Notes: generated by a model from the sequence alone, not told the origin. 64,000 nucleotides of DNA from Bacillus_BD sp963765265 (GCA_963765265.1 CAVXVN010000005.1:597337-661336); one strand, 5' to 3'; positions 39,178 to 48,186 are shown, counted from the stretch's first letter. Numbers and translations: made by a program.

Positions 39178-39193
39178 ATCTTTAATTCGAGAT
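39178..39193 (-). promoter_or_regulatory. Candidate MhqR operator
   Basis: ATCTTTAATTCGAGAT differs at two positions from the palindrome ATCTCGAATTCGAGAT bound by the MarR-type quinone sensor MhqR in B. subtilis. It lies upstream of the MhqO-type dioxygenase. Confidence 0.55.
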
Positions 39194-39297
39194 AAATATA
39201 ACACGGATAAAATTCAGTGTCAATCGTTATTAACTTAATTATGTTAGAAATATAATAAAAGAAACATAGTTGGTCTATTTTTTATTAAAAGGTAAAA

Positions 39298-39336
39298 AGG
39301 GAGTAGAAATCATCTTATAGACGATTTCTACTCCCT
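39298..39336 (-). terminator. Terminator of the YxcD operon
   Basis: AGGGAGTAGAAATC pairs with GATTTCTACTCCCT, with A/T runs on both sides. Confidence 0.85.
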
Positions 39337-39344
39337 TTTAATTA

Positions 39345-39632
39345 TTAACTAATGACGGCAATAATACCTTGTTCATCATCTAACACGAGTTCAATTCCTG
39401 CATAAGGATCTTGATTCAGCTGTTCATCCAACCATAATCGTAGTGCTTCGATTAAGTTGACCGTAATAAGAACCTGTTTTCGACCATCCACAAATACTTC
39501 AGCGGAAAATCCATAATCATCATCATACATTAATTCCACTTCAACTTCTTCAGGTTTTACCTGCTTTTTACGAGAGATATAAACACAAATAGCATTAACA
39601 ATGTCTTGCTCAGAAATGATTAACCTCTCCAT
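39345..39632 (-). CDS. YxcD-family protein (DUF2653)
   Basis: A 95-residue acidic protein typical of Bacillus YxcD: an N-terminal helix (SEQDIVNAICVYISRKK), beta-strands (EVELMYDDDYGFSAEVFVDGRK) and a C-terminal helix-strand (WLDEQLNQDPYAGIELVLDDEQGI). Function unknown. It overlaps the upstream membrane-protein gene by 13 bases, so the two are translationally coupled and probably act together. Confidence 0.85.
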   Translation of the reverse strand: MERLIISEQDIVNAICVYISRKKQVKPEEVEVELMYDDDYGFSAEVFVDGRKQVLITVNLIEALRLWLDEQLNQDPYAGIELVLDDEQGIIAVIS

Positions 39633-40069
39633 GGATCTGGATCCTTTTTGTTCTTATTGTTCTTGAACATAGTATAGATTTTACGAATAAGTGCGATTAC
39701 AACAAAAATCGCAATAAGATTAATGAATAGACCTAGTATATTTCCCATAAATCCCATATTTGCAAATAAACCACCGAAAAGCATACCGGCAAGTCCACCT
39801 ATCATGAGACCTCTCATTAACCCACCACCTGAGAAAAATCCACGTTTTGTGTTAGTAGTCGCTGCAGATCTATTGGTTGTATTGGTATCTGCCTGTTTCC
39901 TTTGTTGGAAATTGTTGTTATTTGTACTATTATTATTACTTTTAAAACTCTTTGAACCTGATCTGTACGATTTTGCTTCCACTGTTGTAGAATTATCGTG
40001 GAAAACTACGTTTCCGATCGGCGAAAAAATAAGTACTGCCGTAAGTACTGCTGATAAGATTTTTTTCAT
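39620..40069 (-). CDS. Exported small protein with Asn/Ser-rich linker and glycine-rich membrane segments
   Basis: A 149-residue protein with a signal-like N-terminus (MKKILSAVLTAVLIFSPIG), a polar low-complexity linker (about residues 35-75, Asn/Thr-rich), a glycine- and methionine-rich hydrophobic stretch (GGGLMRGLMIGGLAGMLFG), a second membrane helix (LGLFINLIAIFVVIALI) and a basic tail. This layout is seen in bacterial proteins labelled Tim44-like, but the Tim44 domain itself is absent. Overlap with the YxcD gene suggests a joint, unknown envelope role. Confidence 0.7.
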   Translation of the reverse strand: MKKILSAVLTAVLIFSPIGNVVFHDNSTTVEAKSYRSGSKSFKSNNNSTNNNNFQQRKQADTNTTNRSAATTNTKRGFFSGGGLMRGLMIGGLAGMLFGGLFANMGFMGNILGLFINLIAIFVVIALIRKIYTMFKNNKNKKDPDPWRG

Positions 40070-40285
40070 TTATTCTATTCCCTCCATGATGTTAGGTATG
40101 ATTTGTGAGTGGAACTGGATAAGTATTACAGGTTCCATCACTTTTCCTATTGTATAGTATTTACGTTTTAAAATAAAAAAAGTTTCGCTTTTATAAAATA
40201 ATAATTTCTCTTAAAACATATTAGAAACTACACAATGAAAAATTCATAATTTGGGCTAGTCTCATACTAAATATAGGTACAAAAC

Positions 40286-40335
40286 AAAAAACCGTCGATT
40301 GAGATGCAGATTGCAACTTGATCGGCGGTTTTTTT
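40286..40335 (-). terminator. Terminator of the UvrC-like gene
   Basis: AAAAAACCGTCGATT pairs with a GATCGGCGGTTTTTTT arm. It lies 60 bases beyond the stop of the minus-strand gene; the rest of this gap is featureless. Confidence 0.75.
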
Positions 40336-40393
40336 GATTTTTTTGATGATACATATTGGTATGAACGAGCTGGTAGACATGAATCAAGATACT

Positions 40394-41482
40394 TTATTCA
40401 TCCTTGTTGTTAGAAAGAATAGAAGTAAGTTTTTTATCGATCTTTGAGATGTTTTTTGGATTCAGCCATTTTTCTGGAATGATCATATAGTTACAGAGGC
40501 TACTTTTCAAATAACGATAGATAATCTGGGCCTCATCTATTTCATCTCTACTTATTTCTTTTGTAAGAATAGGTGTCCTTTTATGAAAATAGGTTAAAAT
40601 AGATTCCTTAATAATTGAACATAGATGTTCAATGTCTTTGTTTTCAAGAAAATGTTTTTTACAATAAAGTATCTCTTTCCCCTTAATTAAAAAGAGTTTA
40701 AACGAGTGATCATTTAAGTATTCAATAATGGCCATATTTTTATTCTCTAATGTAAATTCAATCATTTTCTCTTTATTTAAAAGACTTTTTACAGTATTTA
40801 TATGATCTCTATATTTGGCCGCCTTTTCAAAATGAAAGGTTTCAGCAGCATCTGCCATTCTTTGCTCCATTTCTGCTAGGAGGCTTCGATCTGAACCATT
40901 CAATAATCGAATGATCTGATCGATTAGGAGATTGTATTGTTCAACCGCTTTCCCCCCGAGACACATGCCCATGCATAACCCTAAAGTATAATTTAAACAT
41001 GGAGTCCCTTTATTAGAAGGGGAACTGCAATCTATTTTAAAGCATTCTTTTAATCCTTGAACTGCTTTTTCCACAGTACTTTTACTTGTATAAGGACCAA
41101 AATAAAGATGACCGTCATTTTGAATAGGGTAATTGGTTGTTTCGATTATACGATTCTTGCCATTTCTTTTTATGACAATATAGGCATAGGATTGAGGATT
41201 TTTCATTTGTGTATTGTAGATGGGCTTTATTTCCTTAATTAATTGACATTCCAACATGAATGCTTCAAATTCAGTATCTGTTAGAATATAGTCAAAATCC
41301 TTTAAATGATTGACAAGTTTAATTATTTTTGGAGGATGATTCTTTGAGTTTTGAAAGTAAGATTGTACCCTTTGTTTTAAATGTTTCGATTTTCCAACAT
41401 AAATGATGCTGCCGTGGGAATCTTTCATGAGATAAACGCCAGGGGATGAGGGAAGGCTTTTTATTTTCTCTTTTAGATTCAA
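40394..41482 (-). CDS. Cho-like UvrC homologue (GIY-YIG endonuclease)
   Basis: A 362-residue protein equal to the N-terminal half of UvrC. It has a GIY-YIG nuclease (residues 10-95) with GVYLMKD, IIYVGKSKHLKQRV and the catalytic glutamate in DTEFEAFMLE. A cysteine cluster (CSSPSNKGTPCLNYTLGLCMGMC) resembles the iron-sulfur site of UvrC/Cho, and a UVR helix follows (FHFEKAAKYRDHI). The RNase-H-like and HhH domains of UvrC are absent, so it could make only the 3' incision, like E. coli Cho. It may act as a back-up nucleotide-excision nuclease. Monocistronic. Confidence 0.85.
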   Translation of the reverse strand: MNLKEKIKSLPSSPGVYLMKDSHGSIIYVGKSKHLKQRVQSYFQNSKNHPPKIIKLVNHLKDFDYILTDTEFEAFMLECQLIKEIKPIYNTQMKNPQSYAYIVIKRNGKNRIIETTNYPIQNDGHLYFGPYTSKSTVEKAVQGLKECFKIDCSSPSNKGTPCLNYTLGLCMGMCLGGKAVEQYNLLIDQIIRLLNGSDRSLLAEMEQRMADAAETFHFEKAAKYRDHINTVKSLLNKEKMIEFTLENKNMAIIEYLNDHSFKLFLIKGKEILYCKKHFLENKDIEHLCSIIKESILTYFHKRTPILTKEISRDEIDEAQIIYRYLKSSLCNYMIIPEKWLNPKNISKIDKKLTSILSNNKDE

Positions 41483-41640
41483 ATGAATTCCCTCCTCTTA
41501 ACAATGAATTTTGGATCGGCCTCGTTTTGGAGATTCATTGAATAATCTACTGTATTTTATATCGATTTGATCAAAATTTCTATATAAAATAAATTCAACT
41601 AGAATTAAGTACCTGACATTTGCGCTAAATATAGAAATAT

Positions 41641-41670
41641 TTGACAATGAGATTAATTTTAGTCTATTGT
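41641..41670 (+). promoter_or_regulatory. Possible SigA promoter of the CHAD-protein gene
   Basis: TTGACA (41641-41646), an 18-base spacer and TATTGT (41665-41670), 140 bases before the start codon. The gap otherwise shows only a short GGATGC...GCATCC repeat. Confidence 0.45.
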
Positions 41671-41810
41671 GAAATTAATATTCGATTAATATGAAAACGG
41701 ATGCATTGCTTGGTTCTGCAGAACTGAAAAAACTAGATTAATAGAAAAGCATCCATTCTAAACTATTTATTCAATTTTCTCTATTTAAAATTCAAATGAG
41801 GTGAATGTAT

Positions 41811-42746
41811 ATGGAAAAGGAAAACCAACCATGTAGTATATGCGGTAGTAGTGTTTCCTTACTTTACGTTCATGAAAAGTGGATTTGTCATGAATGTTTA
41901 CAAATTGCTTGTGAAAAATTAATGATACCATGGAAGACTTCATTGGAATTACTATTAAAGAATTATGCTGATGCGTGCATTCGGTGCAGAACAGAAGATG
42001 ATCCAGAGGCTGTCCATTTAGCAAGAGTCATCGGGCGTAAAATAAGGGCGATCCTTGACTTTCTGGGTGTACCAAAAAGTCATGAATTGTTGCTTGTGAT
42101 TAAAAAAATGCACCATTCATTTAGTAAGGTTCGAGAAGCTGATGTATTACTAGAGGAAATGAAGAAGGATTGTGAAACAAATAAAGTATACAAAGAGATC
42201 GTTAACCTAGTGATGAAAAAAAGGCGAAAATTGCAAAATGCAATTGAAAAAGAAATCTCCTCTTTAATAAATGAATCTTTTATTAAGAATGCTCAGATCT
42301 TTATTCATCAAGAACTAGTTACATATATTTTGCCATTAGAAAAGGAAAAAGTCATAAGTGAATATGAGAAACATTTTCTCCGGCAGGTTGAAGTATATGA
42401 ACAGACTGTTGAAGAAAATGGTAAATTCACAGCGAATTCGATCAAAGCTCTCCACTCTGTACGAATTCATTCTAAATCCATGCGCTATATGTACCACTTT
42501 TTAAATGAGACACTTGGTGAAAAATATCAAGACAAAGAAGCTTATTATGAAAGTATTCAAAATCAATTTGGTGATATAAACGATGTTCAGGATTGGTTAT
42601 TTCAAGTCAAAACATACGAGAGAAAAATTCATGCAACAAAAAATGAAGTTGAACATGTTAAGAAAAATTTAAAAGCAAGATTACATCATCTTATTGAAAA
42701 AGTGGATTTGTCCCAACTTAAAAGGCAGGAAAACATCGTTAAATGA
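41811..42746 (+). CDS. CHAD-domain protein with N-terminal zinc ribbon
   Basis: A 311-residue protein. Residues 1-35 hold a CSICG...CHEC zinc-ribbon knuckle. The remainder is a CHAD domain (conserved histidine alpha-helical domain), which binds inorganic polyphosphate, with paired helical repeats: VHLARVIGRKIRAIL, VREADVLLEE, LHSVRIHSKSMRYM and FGDINDVQDW. The basic, histidine-bearing faces are preserved. The ATG at 41811 fits the GAGGTGAATGT site better than one at 41805. CHAD proteins often travel with CYTH triphosphatases, but none is here; a terminator follows. Confidence 0.82.
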   Translation: MEKENQPCSICGSSVSLLYVHEKWICHECLQIACEKLMIPWKTSLELLLKNYADACIRCRTEDDPEAVHLARVIGRKIRAILDFLGVPKSHELLLVIKKMHHSFSKVREADVLLEEMKKDCETNKVYKEIVNLVMKKRRKLQNAIEKEISSLINESFIKNAQIFIHQELVTYILPLEKEKVISEYEKHFLRQVEVYEQTVEENGKFTANSIKALHSVRIHSKSMRYMYHFLNETLGEKYQDKEAYYESIQNQFGDINDVQDWLFQVKTYERKIHATKNEVEHVKKNLKARLHHLIEKVDLSQLKRQENIVK

Positions 42747-42783
42747 TAAATTGGTTCTATGAATATGATGATGAGTATGTAAA

Positions 42784-42828
42784 AATAGAGTATTAAGGAT
42801 ATTAATATCCAGGATACTCTATTTTTTT
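42784..42828 (+). terminator. Terminator after the CHAD gene
   Basis: AATAGAGTATTAAGGAT pairs with ATCCAGGATACTCTATT, followed by TTTTT. Confidence 0.85.
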
Positions 42829-42903
42829 GGGGAGAAATGTGAATAGAAATGGATGATAGTTGGAAGAATAGTTCAGTATGAATTTAAAGGAGGCAGATTG
42901 ATT

Positions 42904-43266
42904 ATGGCAGAATCACTTTATGAAAAAGTTGGCGGAGAAGAAGCAATTTCAAAGGTTGTAGATTATTTTTATTCAGAATTGGTTTTGAAAGATGCAACAG
43001 TAAATGAGTTTTTCCAAAATACAGATATGGAAAAACAACGTAGTCATCAATCAAAATTCATTAGTTTTGCTTTAGGGGGTCCTAAACAATATACGGGAAA
43101 ATCGATGGCAAAGGCACATGAGGGTATGAATTTACAACCTGAACATTTTAATGCTATTGCGACCCATCTCCATGATGCACTTGCACATTTTGGAGTGGAA
43201 GAAGCGGATATTGATACGGCATTAACAAAAGTGGCTTCATTAAAAGATGATATTTTGTACAAGTAA
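42904..43266 (+). CDS. Truncated hemoglobin, group I type
   Basis: A 120-residue globin with the 2-on-2 fold. It shows SLYEKVGGEEAISKVVDYFYSEL, the FISFALGGPKQYTGKSM segment leading to the E-F region, and a distal/proximal region KAHEGMNLQPEHFNAIATHL, in which the first histidine fits the proximal heme ligand. Members bind oxygen or NO. The ATG at 42904 follows AAAGGAGGCAGATTGATT; an upstream in-frame ATG at 42853 lacks a ribosome site. Its own strong terminator makes it monocistronic. Confidence 0.88.
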   Translation: MAESLYEKVGGEEAISKVVDYFYSELVLKDATVNEFFQNTDMEKQRSHQSKFISFALGGPKQYTGKSMAKAHEGMNLQPEHFNAIATHLHDALAHFGVEEADIDTALTKVASLKDDILYK

Positions 43267-43274
43267 ATTCCTTT

Positions 43275-43320
43275 AGGTGCCTAGTCCCCTCGATGTATTG
43301 CCGGGGGCTAGGCACCTTTT
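43275..43320. terminator. Terminator between the globin and OsmC-type genes
   Basis: AGGTGCCTAGTCCCC pairs with GGGGCTAGGCACCT and is followed by TTTT. It serves the plus-strand globin and possibly the convergent gene. Confidence 0.85.
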
Positions 43321-43349
43321 CATTATGAAGTGCAGATCCCTTAATAAAA

Positions 43350-43799
43350 TTAAGAAACGACTTTAACTGTAATTTCTAATTGCATTTCTACATTTCCTTG
43401 AATGGCTCTGCTTATCATACAAGAGGTTTCTGCCTTTTCAGCCAGTCTTTGTGCGAGTCGTTTGTCTCGTTCGGAGGCATCCATTTTCAAGTGTATGGTT
43501 GGACGATGGATGATTTTTTTATAAGTAAAAATGCCTTCAGTTACATCGACAATACCTTCTGACTCCATTGTTAAGTCTACTTTCTCTAATTGACTGCGTT
43601 CCATCATGGCTGCAAGTGTAATAATATAACAGGTTGCTGCAGCTCCGAGAAGCATTTCATCCGGGTTAGTGCCAATACCAGGCCCATCCATTGCTTGTGG
43701 GATCGATACCTTTGTGATTAAGTTCCCTGATTGAATTTCCCCTGCGTCATTACGCAACCCAGGCCAATTTGCTTTTAAGTAGAAATGATGTTCTGCCAT
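43350..43799 (-). CDS. OsmC-family peroxiredoxin-like protein
   Basis: A 149-residue OsmC/Ohr-superfamily protein. It has the two expected cysteines, one in LLGAAATCYIITLAA after the catalytic-site PDEMLL motif, and one in ETSCMISRAIQGN near the C-terminus. This pair reduces organic peroxides with a dithiol partner. It also has the GPGIGTNPDEM loop. The start is ATG 43799, eight bases after GGGTGG; a GTG 12 bases upstream is possible. The exact sub-group (OsmC, Ohr or YhfA-like) is uncertain. Confidence 0.85.
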   Translation of the reverse strand: MAEHHFYLKANWPGLRNDAGEIQSGNLITKVSIPQAMDGPGIGTNPDEMLLGAAATCYIITLAAMMERSQLEKVDLTMESEGIVDVTEGIFTYKKIIHRPTIHLKMDASERDKRLAQRLAEKAETSCMISRAIQGNVEMQLEITVKVVS

Positions 43800-43937
43800 T
43801 TGTTTTACCACCCTTCCTTCTATATTTTCAGTTTAAGGTATAAATGAAAGAATGAGAAGTTCAGAACTCTATTTTCTTTTCATGATACAATATATAAAAA
43901 TTATAAATGATTTAAGTTCATTTAAAGGAGTTTAACT

Positions 43938-45983
43938 ATGACCTCTTACATAAATCAACAAAATGGGATATTTCCTTCGGTTTGCTCTTTAGATTGTCCT
44001 GATCAATGCGGTTTACTTCTCCATAAAAAAGATGGAAAAATCGTTAAGGTTGAGGGAGATCCAAACCACCCGGTCACCAAAGGGAATATTTGTAATAAAG
44101 TTCGGAATATGACGGAACGAATCTATGATAAGAAACGGTTAAAATATCCGCTGAAACGTATAGGAGCAAAAGGCGAAGGTGCATTTGAAAGAATAAGTTG
44201 GGAAGAAGCCATTCACACCATTACAAGTCAATGGAAAGAACTCATTCAAAATCATGGACCGGAAAGCATTCTTCCTTATAGTTTTTATGGAAACATGGGG
44301 AATCTTACAGCAGAAGGCATGGATCGACGGTTCTTTCATCGCTTAGGTGCTTCGCAACTTGATCGAACCATTTGTTCCGTTGCTGGGGGAGTTGGTTATA
44401 AGTACACGATGGGGAGCAGCTTAGGAATCGATCCGGAAGATACCATTCAATCAAAATTAATGATCTTTTGGGGCATTAATGCGGTTAGCACCAATATGCA
44501 TCAGATCACTCTCGCTCAAAAGGCACGAAAGGATAACGGGGCCAAGATTATCGTCATCGATGTTCATAAAAATCAAACAGCTAAGTTTGCTGATTGGTTT
44601 ATTCCTATTTTGCCAGGGACAGATAGTGCACTTGCATTGGGAATCATGCACATTTTATTTGCCGAAAAGATGGTGGATATTTCTTTTCTAAAGGAATATA
44701 CAGTGGGACATGAAGAGCTGCGTAAACATGTTGTACAGTATGATCCAAATACGGTATCGGAAATAACAGGTGTACCTGTTGAAGATATTTATAAACTGGC
44801 TCGTATGTATGGAAATACTTCTCCGTCGTATATTCGAATTGGGAATGGCCCACAGCATCATGATAACGGTGGAATGTGCGTAAGAACCATCTCTTGTCTA
44901 CCTGCGCTAACGGGTCAATGGCTTTTAAAAGGCGGAGGAGCGATTAAAGGTAATTCTGGTTATTTGGAGTATAATTCGGAACGTTTACAACGTCCTGATT
45001 TATTAAAAAATAAAGATACTCGTGTGATTAACATGAACCTGCTCGGAGAGAATTTACTCTCATTAGAAAAACCAATAAGATCACTTTTTGTATACAGCAG
45101 TAACCCGGCAGTTGTGGCGCCGAATGGGAATAAGGTCAGAAAGGGTCTTGAACGAGAGGATTTATTTACAGTCGTACATGATTTATTTTTAACCGAAACA
45201 GCAAAATATGCAGATATCGTTTTGCCAGCAACCTCTTCGTATGAGAACACTGATTTTTATGCATCGTTTTGGCATCTTTACATGCAAATTCAGGAGCCCA
45301 TTATTGAACCTTTCGGGGAATCTAAATCAAATGTGGATGTTTTCCAATTACTTGCAAAAAAAATGGGCTTTGATGAACCTATTTTCCAAGAAACGGAAGC
45401 AGAAATGATTGCACAGTCACTTGATAATCCAAGTAATCCTTATATAGAAGGAATTAGTTATGAAGCTTTAGTTGAGAAACAATATGTGAAAGCAAATGTT
45501 AGACCCTTGTTTCCTGGAAAACTTAAGACACCGAGTGGAAAAATAGAGTTGTATTCAAACCAAATGAAAGAGGATGGACACCCTCCATTGCCAACCTATA
45601 TACCACTTGTGAAAGATGGTGACTTTCCATTTTCATTTGTGCCCGCACCAAATCATAATTTCCTAAATTCTACTTTTTCAAATAATAGTAAACATCAAGC
45701 TCTCGAAAAAGAACCTCTCCTTCATATGAATCAAAACGATGCTATAAGGCTCGGCATTAAAGAAGGAGAAAGGGTTAGGGTTTGGAACCAACGAGGAGAA
45801 TGTGAGCTAAAGGTTACGGTAGGAGAAAATGTTTTGCCGGGTGTTGTCGCAACACAAGGGTTGTGGGAGAATTCAGAAGGCTCAAACCAGTTAGTAAATT
45901 CTCTTACTCCCGATCGTCTTTCCGATATGGGAGGAGGAGCAACCTTCTTTTCAGGACGAGTGGATGTAGAGAAAATTAAATGA
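43938..45983 (+). CDS. Molybdopterin-dependent oxidoreductase (YyaE-like, formate dehydrogenase superfamily)
   Basis: A 681-residue catalytic subunit of the DMSO-reductase/formate-dehydrogenase superfamily. The N-terminal [4Fe-4S] site is CSLDCPDQCG followed by the cysteine of KGNICNKV. The molybdopterin body includes RTICSVAGGVGYKYTMG, with a possible Mo-ligand cysteine, FWGINAVSTN, IIVIDVHKN and ILPGTDSALALG. The C-terminal molydop-binding beta-barrel has GIKEGERVRVWNQRGE. No electron-transfer or membrane subunits and no Tat signal are adjacent, so it is likely a soluble single-subunit enzyme like YyaE. Substrate unknown. Confidence 0.88.
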   Translation: MTSYINQQNGIFPSVCSLDCPDQCGLLLHKKDGKIVKVEGDPNHPVTKGNICNKVRNMTERIYDKKRLKYPLKRIGAKGEGAFERISWEEAIHTITSQWKELIQNHGPESILPYSFYGNMGNLTAEGMDRRFFHRLGASQLDRTICSVAGGVGYKYTMGSSLGIDPEDTIQSKLMIFWGINAVSTNMHQITLAQKARKDNGAKIIVIDVHKNQTAKFADWFIPILPGTDSALALGIMHILFAEKMVDISFLKEYTVGHEELRKHVVQYDPNTVSEITGVPVEDIYKLARMYGNTSPSYIRIGNGPQHHDNGGMCVRTISCLPALTGQWLLKGGGAIKGNSGYLEYNSERLQRPDLLKNKDTRVINMNLLGENLLSLEKPIRSLFVYSSNPAVVAPNGNKVRKGLEREDLFTVVHDLFLTETAKYADIVLPATSSYENTDFYASFWHLYMQIQEPIIEPFGESKSNVDVFQLLAKKMGFDEPIFQETEAEMIAQSLDNPSNPYIEGISYEALVEKQYVKANVRPLFPGKLKTPSGKIELYSNQMKEDGHPPLPTYIPLVKDGDFPFSFVPAPNHNFLNSTFSNNSKHQALEKEPLLHMNQNDAIRLGIKEGERVRVWNQRGECELKVTVGENVLPGVVATQGLWENSEGSNQLVNSLTPDRLSDMGGGATFFSGRVDVEKIK

Positions 45984-46029
45984 AACATTGAAAATAATGA
46001 TTTATATAAAAAAAGAAGAGGTGAATGGA

Positions 46030-47038
46030 ATGTCAGATAATGAACAAGCATTTTGCTCAATTAACTTTAATAAAAAGGGAAATATTTCAACTTCAGAAAC
46101 GGAACATGAAATTAAAAAGGATGGATCCTTTGATCGTCAAAAAAATAGATTTGCCACTCCTTTTGGAAATAAGGAAGGTGAACTACCAGTTGAGGCAGGA
46201 AGATATCGAATTTTATGGGCTCCGATTTGTCCATGGGCACATCGTCAAGTAATCGTTCGGAAACTTCTTGGTTTAGAAGATGTCATTAGTTTAGGTACTG
46301 CCAATCCAATTCGAACAGAACAAGGCTGGGAATTTTCATTAGATGAAGGTGGAGTCGATCCTGTCCTAGGTATTCGTTATTTAAGTGAAGTTTATGTAAA
46401 TGCAGACCCTGAATATGATGGTACGAGCTACTGTACCAGCGGTTGTGGACATTACAACAAAGAAAGTCGTCAATAATGATTATTTTAAACTAACAAATTA
46501 TTGGGAAACTGCATGGGCACCGTTCCATAAAGAAGGTGCACCAGATTTATACCCCGAATATTTACGTGCGGAAATTGATGCATTGAACGATGTTATTTTC
46601 CACGAAGTGAATAATGGTGTGTATAAATGCGGATTTGCTCGTTCACAAGAAGCCTATGAAGAATCATACAATACTTTATTTGCTAGATTAGATGATTTAG
46701 AACAACGTCTCTCTACACAACGCTTCTTATTTGGAGATAAGATTACGGATTCAGATGTTCGACTATATGTTACATTAGCTCGCTTTGATGTTGCTTATCA
46801 TATCGCTTTTAAGACAAATAGAAATCGAATTGTTGATTTTCCAAACCTATGGGGCTATGCACGTGATTTATATCAAACACCTGGCTTTGGTGATACAACA
46901 GATTTTGAAGCGATCAAGCAAGGATATTTTGCTTCAGCAAACGTGATTGATAATCCATTGAAAATTGTACCAAAAGGACCGGATATTTCGGGATGGAATT
47001 CGCCTCATAATCGTGAAAAGTTAAGTGAACATAAATAA
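46030..47038 (+). pseudogene. Glutathionyl-hydroquinone reductase homologue, frameshifted copy
   Basis: The first of two tandem Xi-class glutathione-transferase-like genes. The N-terminal thioredoxin-fold half reads to NADPEYDG with the catalytic APICPWAHRQVIVRK. A one-base insertion near 46423 throws reading into TSYCTSG; dropping that base gives RATVPAVVDI, and the helical half continues (WAPFHKEGAPDLYPEYL, RFLFGDKITDSDVRLYVTLARFD, TPGFGDTTDFEAIKQGYF) to the stop at 47038. All conserved residues remain, so inactivation is recent or a sequence error. The intact paralogue follows 49 bases later. Confidence 0.88.
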
Positions 47039-47087
47039 ATCAATCGAACGAAATAATATCAAAATAAAGAAGCAAGGGTGATAGAAA

Positions 47088-48092
47088 GTGGATGAAACGC
47101 AAAAAGAAACACCAAAAGAAGTAGATGCAAAAGGTAAATTTAACCGCCAAGGAAATCGATTTTCCACGCCATTTGGAGATGGACCGGATGAATTTCCAGT
47201 AGAAGCAGGGCGATACCGTCTACTATGGTCAGCAATTTGCCCATGGGCACATCGAGCTGTCATCGTAAGAAGTATACTAGGATTAGATAAAGTTATTAGT
47301 CTTGGGAAAGTCGCTCCATTGCGACCGAACCTTCCACATGTAGATTGGGAATTTTCTTTAGATGAAAATAGCGTAGATCCCGTTTTAGGAATTCAGTATT
47401 TAAGCGAAATCTATTTGAAAACAGACTCCACTTACGCTGGACGACCAACTGTACCAGTGGTTGTAGATGTAGCAGAACAAAAAGTAGTCAATAACGACTA
47501 TTTTAAATTAACCAACCATTTTGAGACAGCATGGGCACCGTTTCATAAGGAAAATGCTCCGGACTTGTACCCGGAAGAATTGCGAAATGATATTGATGCT
47601 CTAAGTGAAATCATTTTCCATGAAGTAAACAATGGCGTATATAAATGTGGCTTTGCTCGTTCTCAAGAAGCTTATGAAGAGGCCTACGATGTTTTATTTG
47701 CAAGATTAGATGAATTAGAGGAACGTCTTTCTACACGACGCTTTTTGTTTGGAGATTATATTACAGATTCAGATGTTCGGTTATATACTACATTAGCACG
47801 TTTTGATGTAGCCTATTATTCAGCTTTTAAGTGTAATCGAAATATGATTGTAGATTTTCCTCATTTATGGGGTTATTTACGAGATCTTTATCAAACACCA
47901 GGATTTGGTGATACGACTGAATTTGAAGCGATTAAGATTCATTACCATTTATCAAACCATATCGCGAGTGATGATCAAAAAAGTCATACCACTTTGCCAA
48001 AAGGTCCCGATGTATCAATCTTTAATACCAAACATAATCGTCAATCTTTAAGTGGAAAACAAGAAAAGTTTCTCATCCATAGAAGAAAATAA
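47088..48092 (+). CDS. Glutathionyl-hydroquinone reductase-type protein (Xi-class GST homologue)
   Basis: A 334-residue intact protein of the YqjG/EcfG/ECM4 group, whose members remove thiols from thiol-conjugated hydroquinones. The catalytic cysteine is in AICPWAHRAVIVR. Conserved helical-domain blocks follow: KLTNHFETAWAPFHKENAPDLYP, RRFLFGDYITDSDVRLYTTLARFD and YQTPGFGDTTEFEAIK. Start is GTG 47088 behind a weak AAGGGTGATAG. It is a tandem duplicate of the broken gene upstream. Bacillaceae generally use bacillithiol rather than glutathione, so the true thiol is probably different from the family name; this is inference. Confidence 0.88.
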   Translation: MDETQKETPKEVDAKGKFNRQGNRFSTPFGDGPDEFPVEAGRYRLLWSAICPWAHRAVIVRSILGLDKVISLGKVAPLRPNLPHVDWEFSLDENSVDPVLGIQYLSEIYLKTDSTYAGRPTVPVVVDVAEQKVVNNDYFKLTNHFETAWAPFHKENAPDLYPEELRNDIDALSEIIFHEVNNGVYKCGFARSQEAYEEAYDVLFARLDELEERLSTRRFLFGDYITDSDVRLYTTLARFDVAYYSAFKCNRNMIVDFPHLWGYLRDLYQTPGFGDTTEFEAIKIHYHLSNHIASDDQKSHTTLPKGPDVSIFNTKHNRQSLSGKQEKFLIHRRK

Positions 48093-48186
48093 CTAAGATG
48101 TAAATAATAAATTTGGATAGTCTAATTGGAATTACTTAATCGAATATAATATTTAATCTGTTTTCCAACGAGGAGATGATAAAGCA

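Noticed and set aside
44139..45250. Several minus-strand frames of 60-100 codons inside the molybdopterin oxidoreductase.
   Set aside because: They are antisense shadows of a well-conserved gene, have no ribosome sites and resemble nothing.
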